From assembly GCA_951799425.1 (NCBI GenBank), contig OX637393.1, positions 15,574,244 through 15,638,243 of the forward strand: a stretch of DNA of 64,000 bases, read 5' to 3'. A program made the position numbers and the translations under genes. Position 1 is the first letter of the stretch. Each line of letters begins with the position of its first letter. Origin of the DNA: Ilex aquifolium (Eukaryota; Streptophyta; Magnoliopsida; Aquifoliales; Aquifoliaceae). Below are positions 10,601 to 19,697 of this stretch, in pieces. The notes beneath the pieces are model-generated. The model had not been told where the DNA came from, did not search any database, and was given only the letters and a program-made list of their open reading frames with translations.

Positions 10601-13080
10601 TTCTAAAGGAGTACAAAATGAAGCTCAACCCTGCGAAGTGCGCATTTGGGGTCTCGGCAGGAAAATTCCTGGGATTTATAGTTAGCAGCAGAGGGATTGA
10701 AGCCAACCCAGAGAAGGTCAGGGCAATGATGGAGATGCAATCACCATCCAACACAAGGGAGGTGCAACGCTTGACAGGCAGGATAGCTGCCTTGAGCCGT
10801 TTCGTGTCTAGATCAAGTGATAAATGCCAGCCATTCTTTCAGATACTAAAAAAGGCGTTTCAGTGGGATGCCAAGTGCGAAGAAGCGTTTAAAGCCCTGA
10901 AAGATTATATGAGCTCTCCTCCTGTTCTGGTGAGCTCTTTAGAGGGGGAAGTCCTTACTCTCTACCTGGCGGTTTCAGATTTTTCGACTAGTGCAGCGCT
11001 GGTTAGGGAGCGAGACAGAGCTCAGCAACCAGTCTATTACTGTAGCAGAGCTCTGAGGGGGGCAGAGGAGAGATATCCAAAGATGGAAAAGCTCGTCTTA
11101 GCGTTGGTGACAACAGCCAGAGGACTCAGGCCCTATTTCCAGGCTCATACTATCAAGGTTCCAACAGACCAGCCGATGAAGCAAGTACTACATAAGCCAG
11201 AGTCCTCGGGGAGGTTGGTTAAATGGGCCATAGAGCTCAGTGAGTTTGACATCAGATATAAGCCAAGAACTGCCATCAAAGGGCAAATTTTGGCAGATTT
11301 CATTGCAGAGTTCACAGCAGCAGCGCCTATGGAGACCACAGATCTATTACCAGACCTCCCCATATGGAGGCTTTCAGTAGATGGAGCTGCCAATGCTCAG
11401 GGAAGCGGTGCAGGAATGATCTTAACCTCCCCAGAAGGAATAGATGTCGAGTATGCCCTTAGATTTGGGTTCAAGGCTTCAAATAACGAAGCAGAATATG
11501 AAGCTGTCATCGCTGGGCTCAATCTTGCTAATTCTATGGAAGCAGAGCAGCTGGAGATCTGCAGTGACTCTCAACTGGTGGTAAAGCAGATAGAGGAGTC
11601 CTACGAAGCGAGAGGCGAAAAGATGGTTCTTTATCTCAGAAAGGTACGAGAATTAATAAAGAAATTTGTGCAGGTTAAGGTCAGGCACGTGCCTAGAGCA
11701 GAGAATGCGCGAGCAGATGCATTGGCGAGGTTAGCAACGGCCTCACAAGAAGATTTGGATAGGCTAATACCAGTGGAGCACCTTCCAGAACCTTCAGTAA
11801 GTTTCGAAGAAGAAGATACACTATCAATCGGAGCTCAGCCGAGTTGGATGGACCCCATCATTGGGTACCTGCAGAATGGGACTCTGCCAAGCAATGCCAA
11901 GGAGGCTTCCAAGCTGAGGACCAGGTCAGCTAGATTTTCCTTGTTGCAAGGAAATCTGTACAAACAGGGGTTCTCAACGTCTCTCCTCAAGTGCGTGGGA
12001 GATGAAGATGCCAACTATATACTCAGAGAAGTACATGAGGGGATATGTGGCAATCACATAGGAGCTCGGGCCTTGGCAGGAAAAGTACTGAGACAAGGAT
12101 ATTATTGGCCAACCATGCTCAAAGACGCCACCGATTTAGTAAAAAGATGCAGGACTTGCCAGGAACATGCCAATGTTTCCCACTGTCCCCCCGAGCTACT
12201 AACCTCGGTGGTAAGCCCATGGCCCTTTCAGCAGTGGGGTTTGGATATTCTTGGGCCCCTTCCCACCGGCGTGGGGCAATGCAAGTTTGCTATCATAGGG
12301 GTGGATTACTTCACCAAGTGGGCGGAGGTCGAACCTTTGGCAACAATCACCGAACAAAAAGTCCAAAACTTCGTTTGGAAATCGATAGTTTGCAGATTTG
12401 GGGTTCCCAGAGCAGTCGTGTCTGACAATGGGAAGCAGTTTGACAACTCAAAATTTAAGAGCTTTTGTGCTGAGCTTGGGATAAAGAACTATTTCTCAGC
12501 TCCTTCACATCCTCAATCCAATGGGCAAGCAGAGGTCACAATCAGAACCATAAAGACAGCTCTGAAGACTAAATTAGAAAACCTAAAAGGCAAGTGGGTG
12601 GAGTACATCCCTGAGGTATTGTGGGCCTACAGGACCACCGTCAGGTCAGCAACTCAGGAAACCCCCTTCGCTTTGGCCTTTGGGACCGAAGCAGTAGCCC
12701 CTGTTGAGGTGGGGCTCCAATCACCAAGGGTGGAATTTGCAGATGCCGAACACAATGATGAGTCTCTCTTATTAAACCTCGATCTCCTGGATGAAAAGAG
12801 AGAAAGAGCTCGGCATCGTGTCCGACTTTACCAAAGGAAAACTGCAAGATACTACGACAGGAAGGTAAGGCACAGAAGTTTCAAGGCTGGAGACTTGGTA
12901 CTTAGGAGGCTTCTGCTTGCAAGGAAGGATCCCACGCATGGGAAATTGGGACCCAACTGGGAAGGACCCTATATCGTATCAAGGGTAATCAGACCAGGGA
13001 ACTATGAGTTGCAAACAGAGGAGGGGAAGGTCCTACCACACTCTTGGAATGCCGAACACCTTAAGAAGTTCTTTCAGTAA
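7609..13080 (+). CDS. Gag-Pol polyprotein of E2 (1823 aa, intact)
   Basis: One open frame encodes all retrotransposition proteins. In order: gag capsid domain (about residues 190-360), basic Arg/Lys-Glu linker, Cys/His knuckle CDYHRDHGHHTDDC (about 464-477), aspartic protease (VLVDNGSS, about 602-609), reverse transcriptase (FTDLNRACPKD; YIDD at 974-977), RNase H (QPVYYCSRAL...DFIAEF), a second archaeal-type RNase H (SVDGAANAQGSGAG...NNEAEYEA...CSDSQLV, about 1255-1380) and integrase (zinc finger from HEGICGNH at 1476; DDE core WGLDILGP, SDNGKQF, NGQAE). No chromodomain follows. Start is the first ATG after the PBS. There are no internal stops, so E2 could be autonomous. Expression presumably comes from the 5' LTR. 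Confidence 0.95.
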   Translation: MVTTRNMSRSQTNLPRMQDQQEATNGRQPGNVQEANSPINNEMEALRLVNQRLLKENAELSKLIQRPQEARPAQERQNNPPHREQRPWDPLREVNEGGESSQTRGHVPYLPPRNGHNEEVQSQNDGGERDDFFPYSQDRREQHWEQRFKDIKQELSHMKEAVRSKAPVTMDVLVQQTESPFTTGVLHFPLPPKFRMPQIEVFDGTKDPVDHLNTYKNQMELHGYQDPVRCRAFAITLKGSALAWFHRLPPASISSFKELSIAFVSHFIGARIYRKSSYHLRNVKQGPQENLRSYVQRFNSETLKVDVPDEKFAIIALIAGLGVQSKDLMFSISKNPQASMAEVLAKAEKYINGEEALLSKVRGTSSGKEKEKEEKRRDRSPRKEKGRERFPRRDRDRSPKRRGNVRDRLGPPQPELQPRYGPQQYTPLTAAVSQVLYEVQNEKFLRWPPRMKADPAKRDPTKYCDYHRDHGHHTDDCIQLKKEIEFLIQRGQLRRFVAHDDQNRALPPPPPRQPAPAPHQQPLGEIRVISGGFAGGGESNSARKAHLRRIRAEEALEVHAVSKAPRLDTVIIFSDADLEGCQYPHDDPLVVRAVVANRTVHRVLVDNGSSVDIIFAPAFDKMDIGRERLEPVHTHLLGFSGERVLPLGSIQLVLTLGDPPCQATTTVKFLVVDAPSAYNILLGRPSLNSMKAVPSAYHLVVKFPTENGIGAVRGDQRIARECYMASVKRKEVENIQLDELDMRDEMETRPMPSEELEPIQLDEEPEHLVYVGSRLNTKLKSLLVQFLKENIGVFAWKQEDMEGIDPSVITHKLCVNPTCKPIKQKRRSFASERQRAINVEVSKLLHAEAIREVDYPTWLANVVLVKKTNGKWRLCIDFTDLNRACPKDSFTLPRIDLIVDATAGHELLSFMDAFSGYNQIRMDPNDQEKTFFVTEQGTYCYQVMPFGLKNAGATYQRLVNRMFQKQIGASMEVYIDDMLVKSLKAELHIDHLVESFQILKEYKMKLNPAKCAFGVSAGKFLGFIVSSRGIEANPEKVRAMMEMQSPSNTREVQRLTGRIAALSRFVSRSSDKCQPFFQILKKAFQWDAKCEEAFKALKDYMSSPPVLVSSLEGEVLTLYLAVSDFSTSAALVRERDRAQQPVYYCSRALRGAEERYPKMEKLVLALVTTARGLRPYFQAHTIKVPTDQPMKQVLHKPESSGRLVKWAIELSEFDIRYKPRTAIKGQILADFIAEFTAAAPMETTDLLPDLPIWRLSVDGAANAQGSGAGMILTSPEGIDVEYALRFGFKASNNEAEYEAVIAGLNLANSMEAEQLEICSDSQLVVKQIEESYEARGEKMVLYLRKVRELIKKFVQVKVRHVPRAENARADALARLATASQEDLDRLIPVEHLPEPSVSFEEEDTLSIGAQPSWMDPIIGYLQNGTLPSNAKEASKLRTRSARFSLLQGNLYKQGFSTSLLKCVGDEDANYILREVHEGICGNHIGARALAGKVLRQGYYWPTMLKDATDLVKRCRTCQEHANVSHCPPELLTSVVSPWPFQQWGLDILGPLPTGVGQCKFAIIGVDYFTKWAEVEPLATITEQKVQNFVWKSIVCRFGVPRAVVSDNGKQFDNSKFKSFCAELGIKNYFSAPSHPQSNGQAEVTIRTIKTALKTKLENLKGKWVEYIPEVLWAYRTTVRSATQETPFALAFGTEAVAPVEVGLQSPRVEFADAEHNDESLLLNLDLLDEKRERARHRVRLYQRKTARYYDRKVRHRSFKAGDLVLRRLLLARKDPTHGKLGPNWEGPYIVSRVIRPGNYELQTEEGKVLPHSWNAEHLKKFFQ

Positions 13081-13157
13081 GTGTTACTTGTAGTAGAGCT
13101 GTTTTAATAAGAATAAACGAGTCTTTTATTCACCCTTATATGATTCCCAAAGTAAAG

Positions 13158-13790
13158 GAATGTGTAGTAAGCTCTACAGCTAACGATAAGCTTCTAAGCT
13201 TATAAAATACAAGATGAGCTCTTCAGCTCATAAATAAAAGATAAGCATCTAAGCTTATAAAGTACAAGATGAGCTCTTCAGCTCATAAATAAAAGATAAG
13301 TTTCTAAGCTTATAAAATATAAGATGAGCTCTTCAGCTCATAAATAAAAGATAAGCTTCTAAGCTTATAAAATATAAGATGAGCTCTTCAGCTCATAAAT
13401 AAAAGATAAGCTTCTAAGCTTATAAAGTACAAGATGAGCTCTTCAGCTCATAAATAAAAGATAAGCTTCTAAGCTTATAAAATAGAAGATGAGCTCTTCA
13501 GCTCATAAATAAAAGATAAGCTTCTAAGCTTATAAAATATAAGATGAGCTCTTCAGCTCATAAATAAAAGATAAGCTTCTAAGCTTATAAAATAGAAGAT
13601 GAGCTCTTCAGCTCATAAATAAAAGATAAGCTTCTAAGCTTATAAAGAACAAGATGAGCTCTTCAGCTCATAAATAAAAGATAAGCTTCTAAGCTTATAA
13701 AATACAAGATGAGCTCTTCAGCTCATAAATAAAAGATAAGTTTTTAAGCTTATAAAATACAAGACGAGCTCTTCAGCCCGTACACAAGCA
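13158..13790. repeat. 55-bp hairpin minisatellite downstream of E2 pol
   Basis: Eleven units start with GATGAGCTCTTCAGCTCAT at 13213, 13268, 13323 and so on to 13763, exactly 55 bp apart. Each unit holds two self-complementary words: ATGAGCT-CTTC-AGCTCAT (7-bp stem, 4-base loop) and TAAGCTT-CT-AAGCTTA (7-bp stem). Units are nearly identical, so amplification is recent. Variable tandem repeats in this zone are known for Ogre/Tat elements as a source of satellites. Confidence 0.95.
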
Positions 13791-14262
13791 ACAAGCCTCT
13801 AAGCTCATAGAATTCAAAGCTGGTCTCTTCTTGGAGACACCAACAGTCTTTCCCCCACGACTAGTGGTCCTTGTGCACTGCCTACGTACTCGAAGACTCC
13901 AATATATTTGATACAGCAGGGATCAGCTACAAAATCAGTTGGGAATTGAGGTCAGTGCAAACATGATCTTCTGTTTTCCATCAATGTTCGTGGTTCGACC
14001 GATGGAATCAGTCAGGAACTAAGGGCAGTGCAAAACATGATCTTCTGTTTTCCATTCACGTTCGTGTTCTGAACATGAAGAGCGTGCTAAAATAACCTTA
14101 TAGAGTTCGGAACGAGCCCGTCAGCTCATAAAGAATTGCATATTCAAAAATAAAAGATCTGGTATTCAGAGTATCCAACAGTACAAGTGTTCAGAAAAAT
14201 ATAAGGAAATTCATAGCTTGGCATCACTCAAGTAAAGAAGAAAGTACAAAGGGGAAGAGCTC
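13791..14262. other. E2 spacer between minisatellite and antisense gene
   Basis: No gene seen. It contains an imperfect direct duplication around CAGTGCAAACATGATCTTCT (near 13951 and 14027), each copy followed by TGTTTTCCAT and a TTCGTG word. On the minus strand this would be the 3' flank of the second antisense gene. Confidence 0.5.
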
Positions 14263-15353
14263 CTAGTCCTTCTTAAGCTGGGACTTCAGCTCAGCCACTT
14301 CCTCCTTCAGACGAGCATTCTCTTCCTTCAACTCGTCTCTTTCTTGCTGAGCTTTATAAAGTGAATTAAGAAGCTTCTGACCTGCCGGGGTGAGGAAGAT
14401 AGTGGACAGAGAGTCAGGAGAAAAAGAGCCATCCCTCCTACGCTTCTTTGAGCTCGCGCCAGTGTCCCCTTCCTCGTCGGAATCATCTTCCTCGTCAGAA
14501 TCAGAAAAAGAAGTCCAGGAAGAGTAGGGAACGAAGGAGAACTCGTACTCAGTAGCCTCGGCCCCTAGCAAGTAGAGGTTTGCACTTGTCATCAATTCAG
14601 AATAAGTCTTAGACTCCACCAGCAACATCTCGTCAATGGTCACCCTCTCTGGCACATCCACATCAGGTGGACCTGAGCAACAAGAATGTAATAAGAATAT
14701 ACCTTCAAGAAAAATACATACACAAGAGAGCTTAGCTAAAACTTACTAATGCGAGATAAGCTCTTCCAGGACCGAGGAATCCTAGCCTCATGACAACGAT
14801 CCTCAGGAGACCGCCAGGACTCCCCGGAAGCAAAAAAGAAACGTTTAGACCATCCTTCAGGATTGGGGGGAAAGCCTAGAACCAAATGGCGTAATTTAAA
14901 ATTCCTCCAACGGAAGAAGCTGAAGCAGGGGGCATCATCTTCCTCTATCTCGAAGAAGTACAGAAACTCGGAGACATAGGGGAACCTGCCAACGCCATGT
15001 AGGCGCCAGAACAGGAAGAAGGTCACCATAGTGGCCCATCCTCGTGGGGAAAGCCGAGAGGGGCATAGGCTATAGTAAGCAAGAACTCGCCCTATGACAG
15101 GGTGAATGGGAAGGCGAAGTCCCATATCCATGGCACCTTCGAAAAATCAGACTTCCCCTCGAGGAAGGTAGTTACAGGGCTCGTCCGCGGTAGGAACCCG
15201 CAAAGGCAAGTCAAGATAAGGAAAGAACCGTTTCTTGATGATTTCCAGATCATAAGAGTTTAAGTTCGAAGCTGACAAATAGCGGTGATGCCACTTCCAT
15301 TCGATCCCGAAGGAAGTCCGTTCCTAGAACAGAGAAGAAGTAGGGGCAGCCAT
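14263..15353 (-). pseudogene. Second antisense gene of E2 (gypsy-type transposase-like, two stops)
   Basis: Read from ATG at 15353 the minus strand keeps one frame to a stop at 14263 if one GT-AG intron (14746-14673, 74 bp) is removed; joined length is 339 codons. Two in-frame stops break it: TAG at codon 10 (15326-15324) and TGA at codon 69 (15149-15147). There are no frameshifts. The first part (LRLPIHPVIGRVLAYYSLCP...SPRGW) matches in pattern the domain of the main antisense gene (LRFPLHPFIKAVLQHFHVCP...SPNFYG). The second exon has an acidic Ser/Asp/Glu tract, a basic KKRRRD nuclear-signal-like motif and a C-terminal coiled coil. A shorter product could start at ATG 15131. Function unknown; the family is Pfam's 'putative gypsy type transposase'. 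Confidence 0.75.
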
Positions 15354-16416
15354 CAAAAAGCACGATAAAAGCAGAGGATAACCACGAAAAATCAAGAAGA
15401 AACTCAGAAGTGTTTTGGGCAAAGGAGAAAGAAACTTAGCAGGTTAGAGGAAACTTAAAGAAGGCTATAAGTTTTTAGGAAACCAAGAGACATGCGAAAG
15501 AAAATCGGCTGTCTTTTTGGTTTCTTAATTAATAAAGGCGGTTATGGTTATGGAAAACGGTTGGAAAAAAAAGGCGGGAAAAGGAATCGGTACAAGATCA
15601 ACCCTCCTATCGCACTCAAAACGACCGAAGAAAGTTCTGACCCCACCAAAATATTCCTCATATTGGAGCTCAGCCCGGTTGGCAACATTGCACCTCAGAA
15701 TGATCTCCCAGACCTGCGGCTCCTAGAGCCTTGCCCACATCAGAATGATAAAACTCCTGATGGGCTCCTCAGATCATCAAAAGAACTTAGCGACTCACGA
15801 AGTCCATAGTCTTGCGTGAAGAAGGGCTGAAGTACTTCTCAAAGCACAGAGGAAAAGTTCAGAAAAATAATGCAATGAAATTTGCCCCGAAGTTTGTTAT
15901 TTATCTCAGAAAGGGTCTATTAAATGGGCCACGAAGCTCAGAAAGAACTTTTAAGTTCACAAGAAGAGCAATATAGCTCAGTAAGAATCCCTAAGTTTAC
16001 AAACTCGAGCAATGTAGCTCAGAAGGAACTCGCCAGTTCACAATATCAAGCTCTGTTGCTCAGAATGTAGAAGAAAAGGGAGGGGATCCCTGAGATACCA
16101 ACTACCGAGCTCAACTGCTCAGGAGAAGCCATTGAGCCCAACACCAAATCTTCCATACTCTTCAGACCTAGTAATTTTGCTTCAAGAAGTGCACAGCACC
16201 CCTCAAAGCAAAAGGGGGAGTACAAAGTACAAGGAAAGGGGAAAGGTCAGAAGAATAAAATTATGACAAAACCATCTGGCTTATGTCTCAAATCACAGCA
16301 CATCACACATCACAGTTCAAAGCGAGATTCAGAAACTGCTCTATGAAGTTTGTATTCCAAAACACAAGTTCGAAGTACAAAGGAAAATAAAAAGTTACAT
16401 AAGCACAGAAAAAGCT
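15354..16416. other. Spacer between the two antisense genes of E2
   Basis: No credible gene. Degenerate repeats of AGCTCAG and AGTTCACA words recur through 15900-16080. It must contain the 3' end of the first antisense transcript and the promoter of the second. A plus-strand 105-codon open frame (15492-15809) has no family features. Confidence 0.4.
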
Positions 16417-19048
16417 CTAAGTGTCTAGAGAGGGAGTAATTGAAGGATCTCGCAGCTCGGTAGATGGGCCCTCAGCAACTGAAGCAAGGGAGGAGCTCCC
16501 AGAAATGCCTGGGGCTCCTGCCCCCGTTGATTCCGGATCTTGAGCAAGGGCCTCAGTCACCAAGTTAGCTGGAAACGGCGTAGTAACAGGAACAGCAAGG
16601 TCTGCAGTTAGGGGCCCAGGAATCACGACAAGAGCTCCAGAGGTCCCAGAGGCAGGAATGTCCTGACTCAAGGCTGCGGCTGGTGGGACTAAGGCATCCT
16701 CCTCACCATCAGAGACAGACTCTTCCATTTCTTCTTCGGTGGGGATAGAGAAATTGAAGTCAAGGTCAGGGAAAGCTTTGACAGCCTTGCGCCTAAAGGC
16801 AAGCCACCCAGTAGCCCACAATGTGGTGGCCTCATCTCTTAGCTCAGCAATCTCCTTCTCCCTCTGTTGGACCAAACATTTCTGCTCCTCGAGCTCTTCG
16901 CAGAGCTTGCCGTTAGCCTCGTTGAGGGCGAGATAATCTTGATTGACCTGGCTGAGCTCTTTCCTGGCATCAAAAGCCTCTTGGCTAGCTTTGGACCATG
17001 CCTCAACCTTAAGCTGCAGGTCCTCCTTAACTAGCCTTAGCTCATCTTGAGCTTTCTTCTCCCCTTCCTCAGCTCTGACCTTGACAGTTAATGTGTGTTT
17101 GAGGTCGGAGGCTTGCTTCACCGTTTGCTCTTTGAGGCTCTCCACATGAGCCCTGAGGTCTTCATTCTGAGCACTGAGGTTTTCGTTCTCAAGGGATAAT
17201 TCAGAAACCTTGACTTTATACGTTTTCAGAACCTTGAAAGAGCTCTCTTGAGACCGAACTCGGTGCAGCAGACCTTTCGCATGGAGGGCAACCTGAGAAT
17301 ATAAAGTTCAGTAAATTGCGCCAGATCACCAAATAAAAACAAGTAAAGGGGGGAAAATGCTAGCACTTACAGCAGCTGCTCCCTGAAGAGCTGAAGAGAT
17401 GGACTCCTCAAGGAGCATAGAAGCAGCCTTCAGGACATCAGACTCAGAAAAAATAAAAGAAAGAGCTCCTACAGCAAGATCCATGTTGTCAAAAAAATCC
17501 TCGTCTTCTCCCTCAGATTTTCTCTCTTTCCCAGAAGCAGTGTATGAGAACTTTCTGGGTTGGAGATCAGGGATCACTCCCAAAGCTTTCTCAACCTCAG
17601 AAGAGGAAGGGGAAGTCTGATCTCCCATTTGAGCAGGCACCAACCCAGGATGGGCCACCGGAGGGGAAGGAGGAACGGCAATTTGAGGGGTGCTGGATGA
17701 GGAAGGCGGTGCCTTATTGGGAACCAGTTCTTCGATAGCAGAGGGGGGTGAAGGTACCTCCAACCTGGGGATTTTAGCCCGGGTGTTTGGACCACTCCCA
17801 GAGCTAACCCGAGCCTTGCGCTTGCCAGATCTGCCTCCTTTCAACAGTTCCTCAACCTTAGCCTGAAGCTCCTCTGGAGTAGACTTCATGGTAGAAGGAC
17901 CTGGAAGGTCTGAATAGAACGAGGAGGAGTAAAAAGAAGAGGAGGAGAAGGAAATATGATGAAAAAGGAAGAGAAAGAAAGTGACAATGAAATTACCTTC
18001 TTCAGCCCCTAAAACAGATAATGGAATAGCTAAGATCACCGCAGGAGGACTCAGACCTAGCCTCACCAAATTTCGAGACTCAATCAGGTCGGCGTACCTC
18101 TCTGGCTTAATCTTCCCCAACTTCACTAGCACCTTCTGATCTTCAAGGCTGAGCTCAGGGCGACCACCTGAAAAGAAGAAAGTGTGCAAATAAGAGAAAG
18201 GCAAGAGGTCTATAAGTTCCAGATCAGAGCTCAGTCGACTCAAGTGAAGACTCACCCAAGTTGTCTGGTTCTGTCCAAGCCGTAGGGATACCAAGAGTAT
18301 ATGTCTTATCAGCAGGATTGTACTCCCAATTGGTACCCCCAATGTAAAAGAAATGCTCTTTCCACGCTTTGTGAGAAGAGGGGAGGTCAGTAATAATTTT
18401 CTTAGCTTTAGTCTGCTTGGAAATATACAGAAAACCTTCAGCGGAGGTCAGTTTGACATTGAAGAGCTCCATAAGCAGAGAAATGCTAGGAACCCCGAGT
18501 TTATGCTTCTTAAAAATGACTAGAAGACCAACCATGACGCCATAGAAGTTGGGGGAAATCTGGGAAGGGCACACATGAAAATGTTGCAGAACAGCTTTAA
18601 TAAAGGGGTGCAGAGGAAAGCGAAGACCGTTGTCAAAGGCGGCAAGAAAGAAACAGACCATATTGCGTATTTGTTCTACGTAGTAGACGGATCTATTTGG
18701 GCACCAGGGTTCGACCCCAGGAGGAAAACCATACCGAACTTTATAAGTCTTCATTAGCTCAGGGGCCTCTTTGCTGTAGCCCACAGACTCGGCATGCCTG
18801 AAGGCCGACCCCAAATATGAGGTCTTCTCTTCAACCCTGACTCCACTCACCTTGACTTTGCCTTTATCAGGTCTGGGGGGCATGGGAGAAGAAGTAGAGG
18901 GAGGCTCCTCGGTACCCACCTCGGTTTCTACAGCCTCCACACCATGAAAGTTATCAATTTCGTCACCCACGTCTCCTAAATCAGTGTCCTCAGACCTATT
19001 GCCCAGTAAGGAGACAGAGGAACGAGTAGCACCGGAGGAGGCAGACAT
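16417..19048 (-). CDS. Main antisense gene of E2: spliced gypsy-type transposase-like protein
   Basis: Four exons on the minus strand: 19048-18256, 18167-17997, 17909-17371 and 17292-16417. Introns (18255-18168, 17996-17910, 17370-17293; 88, 87 and 78 bp) all have GT-AG ends and pyrimidine-rich 3' ends. Joining restores exactly one 792-residue frame. Introns 1 and 3 contain in-frame stops; intron 2 is a multiple of three without a stop, so its retention would insert a Phe/Ser-rich stretch. Protein order: Ser/acidic N-terminus, gypsy-type 'transposase' domain (about 90-250; RFPLHPFIKAVLQHFHVCPSQ), Ser/Pro linker with a basic RSGKRKARV patch, coiled coil from about 510 (LSLENENLSAQNEDL), acidic C-terminus. 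ATG 19048 (MSASSGATRSS) is chosen because the frame upstream looks like leader. No catalytic motif is visible; role unknown. Confidence 0.8.
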
Positions 19049-19510
19049 GATTGGGCAGGAAAAAGGAAGATTAAAGGAGCGATAAAGAGGGGGGACACTG
19101 ATCAAACTCTCCCTAATAACCCTAGGGTCAGCACAATAGCTACCAACAGCGAGTATGTGCACAATCGAACTCCAGCCCACGAAGCGAGGAAGAGGGGATA
19201 AGCAATAATCACGATTCCAGAAATAAAAGAACCTAAAGGACAAAAAACGCAACAACCACCTCGAACTCGAGGGATCCAGAACGAAGAAAGGGGCAGAAAG
19301 CACGTACCTAGTGGAAAGAGAGCAACGAACGAACCAAGGGCCAAATCAGAAGGGGTGGCACTGTGGGTCTTCGAATCGAACACAGGGGAACCGATTTAGA
19401 GTGAGAATCAGAAAGTCTGAAGACAGAAAACCAAGAATTCGCAAGGACAGAAAGCTAGAAGACAGAGAAGAAGTTGAACGGTGGAAGAAGCGGTTCAGAT
19501 AGCCGTTCGG

Positions 19511-19625
19511 GTATTTAAAGCTTGGGGGACGTGGGCTGAGACATGCGCGGGAATCGAGGAGAGTCATGATTGTTGTAAACCGTCAAAAATCTTCAGCCAC
19601 GTGAGAAGCCTAGGGAGACCACGTG
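19511..19625 (-). promoter_or_regulatory. Candidate promoter of the E2 antisense gene
   Basis: On the minus strand a TATA-like TTTAAATAC (19519-19511) is preceded by two CACGTG G-boxes at 19598-19603 and 19620-19625, about 80 and 100 bp upstream. It lies between the 3' LTR and the antisense ATG and leaves a leader of about 430 nt. The spacing fits a plant core promoter. Inference from sequence only. Confidence 0.5.
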
Positions 19626-19680
19626 TAGATCCAACTCAGATTGAGAAGCAGTTCAGCTCTTACCTAAGCTAACTTAGAGC

Positions 19681-19697
19681 AAGAGCTGGGGGGCAAC
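19681..19697 (+). other. Polypurine tract of E2
   Basis: AAGAGCTGGGGGGCAAC directly precedes the TGATGATACC start of the 3' LTR; this is the usual plus-strand primer site. Confidence 0.85.

Noticed and set aside
8501..12847. Several open frames of 70-130 codons on both strands inside E2 gag-pol
   Set aside because: They are shadow frames of the long polyprotein and show no independent motifs.
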